A stretch of 64,000 bases of DNA from Albula goreensis. Lineage: Eukaryota > Chordata > Actinopteri > Albuliformes > Albulidae. Location: contig CM040752.1 of assembly GCA_022829145.1 (NCBI GenBank), forward strand, positions 37,348,586-37,412,585, read 5' to 3'. A program made the translations under genes and the position numbers. This document shows, one piece after another, positions 58,619 to 64,000 of the stretch; within the stretch, counting starts at the first letter, position 1, and every line of letters begins with the position of its first letter. The notes under the pieces are model-generated. The model saw only the letters and a list, made by a program, of their open reading frames with translations, was not told where the DNA came from and searched no databases.

Positions 58619-59429
58619 GTTGTCAGTGGCTCCGTAAATTGGACACAGACAGAGCTCATTAATGACTCTCCCCAGGGAAGGAGATTACTGCAGACTGCAC
58701 AGTGATGAGAGTTTGGATTTAACAACCATTTTTCTGCGACTGATTCATCTGTGACCATGACTGGATATCTGAAATAACTGATGCAATTAAGACAAAAGTC
58801 CTCTAATAATCCAGCACAGCTCTGCTTTCCCACGTCAGGCTCAGAGTGCTCTATTTAGAGGAGAGATTGATATGAGAAATCACCAAATGAGGATGTGACG
58901 GAGAGATGAGGCCATATGCCCTTCACACCTACGTTGTGAGGGGGATCACTGGATCACTGGCTGCCGCAGTGCGGGAGGGGCAGGGCAGTGAAAGGAAGGT
59001 CCTGAAGGGTCACGGAGTCTCTGCATTTTTGTGCTTTCTTTTCAACGAGCAGCTGCTTTAGACATAATCGCGGATTCAGGCGGCAGACAGGGGATTGGCG
59101 TAAGCAGGCTTTACCATGTGACTCTGCAAGCGCAAGTATGAATGCCATTACCTTAATGGGAATATGTCTCCATGTTGCCCCCTCAGGTCAAAGATCAGAT
59201 TGCTGGTCCTAAAGGAAACAATCAATTCAAATGAACAAAACAATACGCTGTACTACAAGTCAATGTTATCTGCCAGCATCCTCTTCGATGCCCAAAGCTT
59301 ATCTCAGCTTAATATTAATGCTTTATCCAGCTTACCTCATGTAGTTCAAGCTCTTTTAAAAACAACACAAATCTGCAGAGTGGAGCAGAATGGAATGACA
59401 GGCACGGCTCCTTTACATAACCCCCGTGT
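58619..59429. other. intergenic unique sequence
   Basis: No coding signal seen on either strand. Confidence 0.5.
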
Positions 59430-59748
59430 GAATGTGTGTGTGTGTGTGTATGCGTGTGTGTTTGGTAAGTGTGTGTGTGTGGGTGTGACTGTGTGTGAGT
59501 GTGCATGCATGTGTGTATGTGTGTGTAAATGTGTGCATATGAGTGTGCATACGTGTGTGTGTGTGTGCGTGAATGAGTGTGTATGTGTGAGCGTGTATGC
59601 ATGTGTGTGCATTTGTGTGTATGTAAGTGCATGTTTGTGTACATGTGTAATTGTGTGTGTGTACACATGTGCATGTGAGTATGTGTGTGAATGTGTGATT
59701 GTGTGTGTGAGTATATGTACACATGTGAGTGTGCTGTGTGAGAAAAAT
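59430..59748. repeat. TG-rich tract
   Basis: About 320 bases of (TG)n with CA, CG and TA interruptions; followed within 10 bases by a CA-rich tract of complementary composition. Confidence 0.92.
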
Positions 59749-59757
59749 TGTACTGAA

Positions 59758-60183
59758 TACAGACACACAGAACATACAGAGCACACACACACACAGCATG
59801 GAGCATACACACATACACACAGCACAGAGCACACACAGAGCGCTCACACACACACACAAACACACACACACACAAACACACAGCATGGAGCATACACACA
59901 CAGTGCACTCACATGCACACACACAGCACAGAGCACACACAGAGCACTCACACACACAGCACAGAGCACACACAGAGCACTCACACACACAGCACAGAGC
60001 ACACACAGAGCACTCACACACACAGCACAGAGCACACACAGAACAGAGCACAGAGCACACACACACAGCATGGAGCATACACACACAGACACAGAACAGA
60101 GCACACACACATACACAGACACCGCATTGAGCACACACACAGACACAGAACAGAGCACACACACATACACACACACCGCATTG

Positions 60184-60218
<35 letters not shown>

Positions 60219-60245
60219 CACAGAGCACGGAGCACACACAGCACA
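59758..60245. repeat. CA-rich tract with AGCACAGAGCACAC units
   Basis: About 490 bases of (CA)n punctuated by repeated AGCACAGAGCACACACAGAG and AGCATGGAGCATACAC units. ORFs here are artefacts. Confidence 0.92.
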
Positions 60246-60494
60246 GGAGGCAGTGAGGTGTAAAAGCTCTGCGTTGAGCTGCTCCAGGCAGCTCTATGGC
60301 TGCGAGCGCGCTCTGCATCTTCTGCACCCCCACAGGGAAACCAACCTGCCGGCCCTTCATTATTTACAGCCAGGCTCATCAGTAACTCACAGCTCATTAA
60401 GTAAATGGTTAAACAGTAAACCAAAGATGGAACGAAGCGCTGGCACCGGGGGAGTGCTGGAGGAAGCCTGAGAGTCACTGAGAGACACACCCAG

Positions 60495-60742
60495 CTCTGC
60501 ACTGTGTGAAAGGTGGCACAGGGCCCAGCACAGCCACACTGTGTGAAAGGTGGCACAGGGCCCAGCACAGCCACACTGTGTTAGAGGAGTCACATAGCCC
60601 AGCACAGCCACACTGTGTTAGAGGTGTCACAGACTCAGCACAGCCACACCGTGTGTTAGAGGAGTCACAGACTCAGCACAGCCACACTGTGTTAGAAGAG
60701 TCACATAGCCCAGCACAGCCATTCTGTGTTAGAGGAGTCACA
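60495..60742. repeat. minisatellite, about 37-bp unit, left arm of an inverted pair
   Basis: About seven copies of CAGCACAGCCACACTGTGTT with AGAGGAGTCACA. Its reverse complement forms the array at 60815..61530. Confidence 0.93.
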
Positions 60743-60814
60743 TGTTTTATAAAGACAACATCTGTTTAAATAACACCTGTCTATGTCATTATACCAGCAT
60801 TAGGAAAGTTAACG

Positions 60815-61530
60815 TGATTCCTCTAACACAGTGTGGCTGTGTTGGGCTCTGTGACTCCTCTAACACAGTGTGGCTGTGCTGGGCTCTGTGATTCCTCTAA
60901 CACAGTGTGGCTGTGCTGAGTCTGTGATTCCTCTAACACAGTGTGGCTGTGTTGGGCTCTGTGATTCCTCTAACACAGTGTGGCTGTGCTGGGCTCTGTG
61001 ACTCCTCTAACACGGTGTGGCTGTGCTGAGTCTGTGACTCCTCTAACACGGTGTGGCTGTGCTGAGTCTGTGACTCCTCTAACACAGTGTGTCTGTGCTG
61101 AGTCTGTGATTCCTCTAACACAGTGTGGCTGTGTTGGGCTCTGTGACTCCTCTAGCACAGTGTGGCTGTGCTGGGCTCTGTGATTCCTCTAACACAGTGT
61201 GGCTGTGTTGGGCTCTGTGACTCCTCTAGCACAGTGTGGCTATGCTGGGCTCTGTGATTCCTCTAACACAGTGTGGCTCTGCTGGGCTCTGTGATTCCTC
61301 TAACACAGTGTGGCTGTGCTGAGTCTGTGACTCCTCTAACACAGTGTGGCTGTGCTGAGTCTGTGACACCTCTAACACAGTGTGGCTGTGCTGAGTCTGA
61401 CTCCTCTAACACAGTGTGGCTGTGCTGGGCTCTGTGACTCCTCTAACACAGTGTGGCTGTGCTGAGTCTGACTCCTCTAACACAGTGTGGCTGTGCTGGG
61501 CTCTGTGACTCCTCTAACACAGTGTGGTTG
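60815..61530. repeat. minisatellite, about 37-bp unit, right arm of an inverted pair
   Basis: About 19 copies of TGACTCCTCTAACACAGTGT and GGCTGTGCTG, the reverse complement of the array at 60495..60742. Confidence 0.94.
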
Positions 61531-61971
61531 TAAAGGTAAAAAGTGAATATTGCCCCATAAGAAAATGTGCCTCTCAAAAAACATCCGGATATCCACAATA
61601 TATAAAAAGATTAATATTCAGTTTATTTTTATTATCAGTTTATTTTCATCACTGGAGGAACTCAATGAATTACAAAAGAATTAAATCACCTTCATACAGC
61701 TGCCTCAACGAAGACAGATCAAATCTAAAATAGAACCCTGTAACTTTAAAATAGAACTCTTAAAATAGAACTCCGCTGAAAATAGCTTGCTAGTTTAGCT
61801 TAACCTCACTAAATATGGCAGTCCTTTTTTAAGCTGAACAGTATTCAAATTAAAGATACCAAATGAAACCTGTTCTTTATGTCAAAGTAGAAGTATTCCA
61901 GTCTTCATGGTCAAGCAAAGCATACTTGATTAAAATGTAACTATAAATAATAAATGTAACCTTCTACAAAG
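61531..61971. other. intergenic unique sequence
   Basis: AT-rich, with a short repeat of TTAAAATAGAAC at about 61720-61770. Nothing else. Confidence 0.5.
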
Positions 61972-63180
61972 AGGGCCAAATTTACTTAGGAATTGTTGCA
62001 GTGCAAATATATTCGCTATATAGCGACACTTTTGCGGTCACAAACACCGAAATATTTACAATCGATTTACTAAGACTTGCTGTAATTATGCATTCAAAAA
62101 AGTAAATGCCCTCATGTGGCAATTTTGCAGTAGGAGACGTCCATAAAGAATGTCACATATTAAATGCTTACACATCCAGATATCAAGGTAATGTGATACA
62201 CAAATAGTGAGGGAGCCTTGAGAAAAAGAAAAGTAAATTTACTGATCAGGTAAAAGATATAACGACCAATGATGCACAGTTTCATAATGCCGGTCATCAT
62301 TAAGAGTGACATATTCAAAATGAATGTATAAGGTATAGGCTAACAAAACAAACAGTGTAGGGAGTAAAGAAATATGACATGATGTTAGGCAGCATATAAA
62401 AAGCTTTTGTACAACACAGTAAGGGCAAAAGACACAGCTGGTGGTCTGTGAACAGGAAGAATATAAACACTGATTTGAATAAGGTTATTACAGCGCGGCT
62501 AACACATTCCACTTGTTCCACCCTCTCATTGTCTGTAGATATTCCTGAAAATAAAGCTGCCGTGACGTGAACCGCGGTACTTCACAACAATATTTGTTGT
62601 TATTTGTTTTGCATCACACAAAACCTGTATGTTCATGGATATGTGTATTTACAAATTCTGAACATTTGTACATTGTGTGATAGAACAACGTGCCTGTAAG
62701 CCATGGAACTGTACTTTGAAAAGATCCCGATGAAAGGACATGTAAAGTTAACAATAGCATCACCACAGCCAGCAGAGAATTTGATCTTTGGGCGCATGGC
62801 TCAAGTGACTGTGTACCCTGTGTAATGTCACATCAGTATCTGCTGTTAGGTTTCTCTGAAAGAGGGTAATCCTTGGACGGCACAACATTTCCATCTACTT
62901 CCAGAAGTCATACAAATTTCCACACAGACGGGGGTCACAGTTACAGTAAGGTTTAGTAAATTGGCCTCATTTGCAAAATCTCCACCCTGTTTTAACACCT
63001 TCTATCCAGGGTATACATATGATTTAACAGAGTTTACAATGTATCAAGAGGAAGTCGCAAAGTGAAGTAGTCACCGCAAATTTCATCTCAAGTAATGATT
63101 TTCACCCTATGGGACTTTTTAGTAATTCACACATAAATGCCGAGGCATTTTAGCTCCAGCTTTTATGTCTGGCCCAAAGT
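61972..63180. mobile_element. non-autonomous DNA transposon, copy 2, longer form
   Basis: Same family and orientation as the copy at 48641, starting GGGCCAAATTTACTTAGG and sharing ATTCGCTATATAGCGACACT. The flanks align end to end, but about 570 bases near 62435..63005 have no counterpart in copy 1. Within that stretch GTTTAGTAAATTGGCCTC (about 62950) resembles an inverted terminal end, suggesting a nested or composite structure. Confidence 0.6.
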
Positions 63181-63284
63181 CTTTAGAGATTAGTTAATTG
63201 GGAATAATAATTTTGCAAATTAATTTTTCTGTTATCTGTTTCTGTTATTCTGTTCTGTTCTCACAGTGAAACACAGAGCCACAA

Positions 63285-63462
63285 TATCTGCAGGTGTAAC
63301 TCCAGTCCTGGAGGGCCGCAGTGTCTGCAGTTTTAACTCCAGTCCTGGAGGGGGCAGTGTCTGCAGGTTTAACTCCAGTCCTGGAGGGCCACAGTGTCTG
63401 CAGGTTTAACTCCAGTTCTGGAGGGGGCAGTGTCTGCAGGTTTAACTCCAGTCCTGGAGGGT
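63285..63462. repeat. minisatellite with CTCCAGTCCTGGAG core
   Basis: About five copies of the same unit of about 36 bp as at 6695..6960 (GGTTTAACTCCAGTCCTGGA and CAGTGTCTGCA). Confidence 0.88.
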
Positions 63463-63721
63463 GGCAAATTTCACCTCACCTCAGATGGATATTAATGTTG
63501 TAGAGAGGGAGGCAAGACCTAGCAGCACCAAGAGGGACCCGCTGTGAGCCCCACCCTCACAGAGCAGAGCGCTGTGGGTGATTGCAGTGGAGGGGCAGGA
63601 ACACACCTCTGAAAGAGGCGAGAAATGAGGGGCAGGTACTGGCTGGAGATGAGCTGTTGCCATGAGAACAGGAAGGTTTTCTGCAGGGCTTGATGCTGGT
63701 GGAGCAGATTTTACGCAGCAC

Positions 63722-64000
63722 CTTCCATGTGAGACCCCTGTGCTAACCCAGCACTGTGCTAACCCAGCATCTTCCACGTGTGAACCCTGTGCTAACCCAG
63801 CACCTTCCATGTGTGACCCCTGTGCTAACCCAGCACTGTGCTAACCCAGCACCTTCCACGTGTAAACCCTGTGCTAACCCAGCACCTTCCATGTGTGACC
63901 CCTGTGCTAACCCAGCACCTTCAGTGTGTGACCCGTGTACGAACCCAGCACCTTCCATGTGTGACCCCTGTGCTAACCCAGTACTGTGCTAACCCAGCAC
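63722..64000. repeat. minisatellite, about 33-bp unit, cut by the window edge
   Basis: Copies of CCCTGTGCTAACCCAGCACC and TTCCATGTGTGA, with extra 16-base half units. Continues past base 64000. Confidence 0.92.

Noticed and set aside
59164-60471. 435-codon open frame and several minus-strand frames
   Set aside because: Translation of TG and CA tracts (Cys-Val and His-Thr runs).

Overview
This window is vertebrate nuclear DNA, almost certainly from a ray-finned fish. The genes are split by GT-AG introns, the encoded proteins read as orthologues of vertebrate genes, and the intergenic DNA carries a teleost-style hAT MITE, a tRNA-derived SINE and unusually many minisatellites. By a hand tally about one third of the 64 kb is tandem repeat. 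I cannot name the species.

Four protein genes are supported. At the left, on the minus strand, are the first two coding exons of sort1 (sortilin; exon 1 at 10983..10708, exon 2 at 360..301), with the rest of the gene outside the window. Then come three plus-strand genes: sypl2 (synaptophysin-like, six coding exons, 20749..31852), atxn7l2 (ataxin-7-like SAGA-type protein, nine coding exons, 35796..42717) and cyb561d1 (cytochrome b561 domain protein, three coding exons, 45446..48191). From memory, order and orientation match human 1p13.3 (SORT1-, PSMA5-, SYPL2+, ATXN7L2+, CYB561D1+), except that no psma5 exon is visible between sort1 and sypl2. To the right of cyb561d1 I see no gene: 48.2-64 kb is repeats and unique non-coding DNA.

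The genes are neighbours by conserved synteny and do not form a pathway: sortilin is a trafficking receptor, SYPL2 a MARVEL-domain vesicle/triad membrane protein, ATXN7L2 a chromatin-complex subunit and CYB561D1 a transmembrane haem protein.

Repeats dominate the introns. Several arrays carry motifs resembling splice sites in the sense orientation of their host gene: about 20 acceptor-like units in sypl2 intron 4 and 18 GTAAGT units in atxn7l2 intron 8. One array is inside coding sequence (8 x 15 residues in ATXN7L2). Many unrelated arrays contain the vertebrate telomere hexamer TTAGGG/CCCTAA or a near form. The region 59.4-61.5 kb holds two successive structures with inverted symmetry. I found no sign of a new enzymatic or defence system; the notable signals are repeat architecture and one apparent haem-ligand substitution in CYB561D1.
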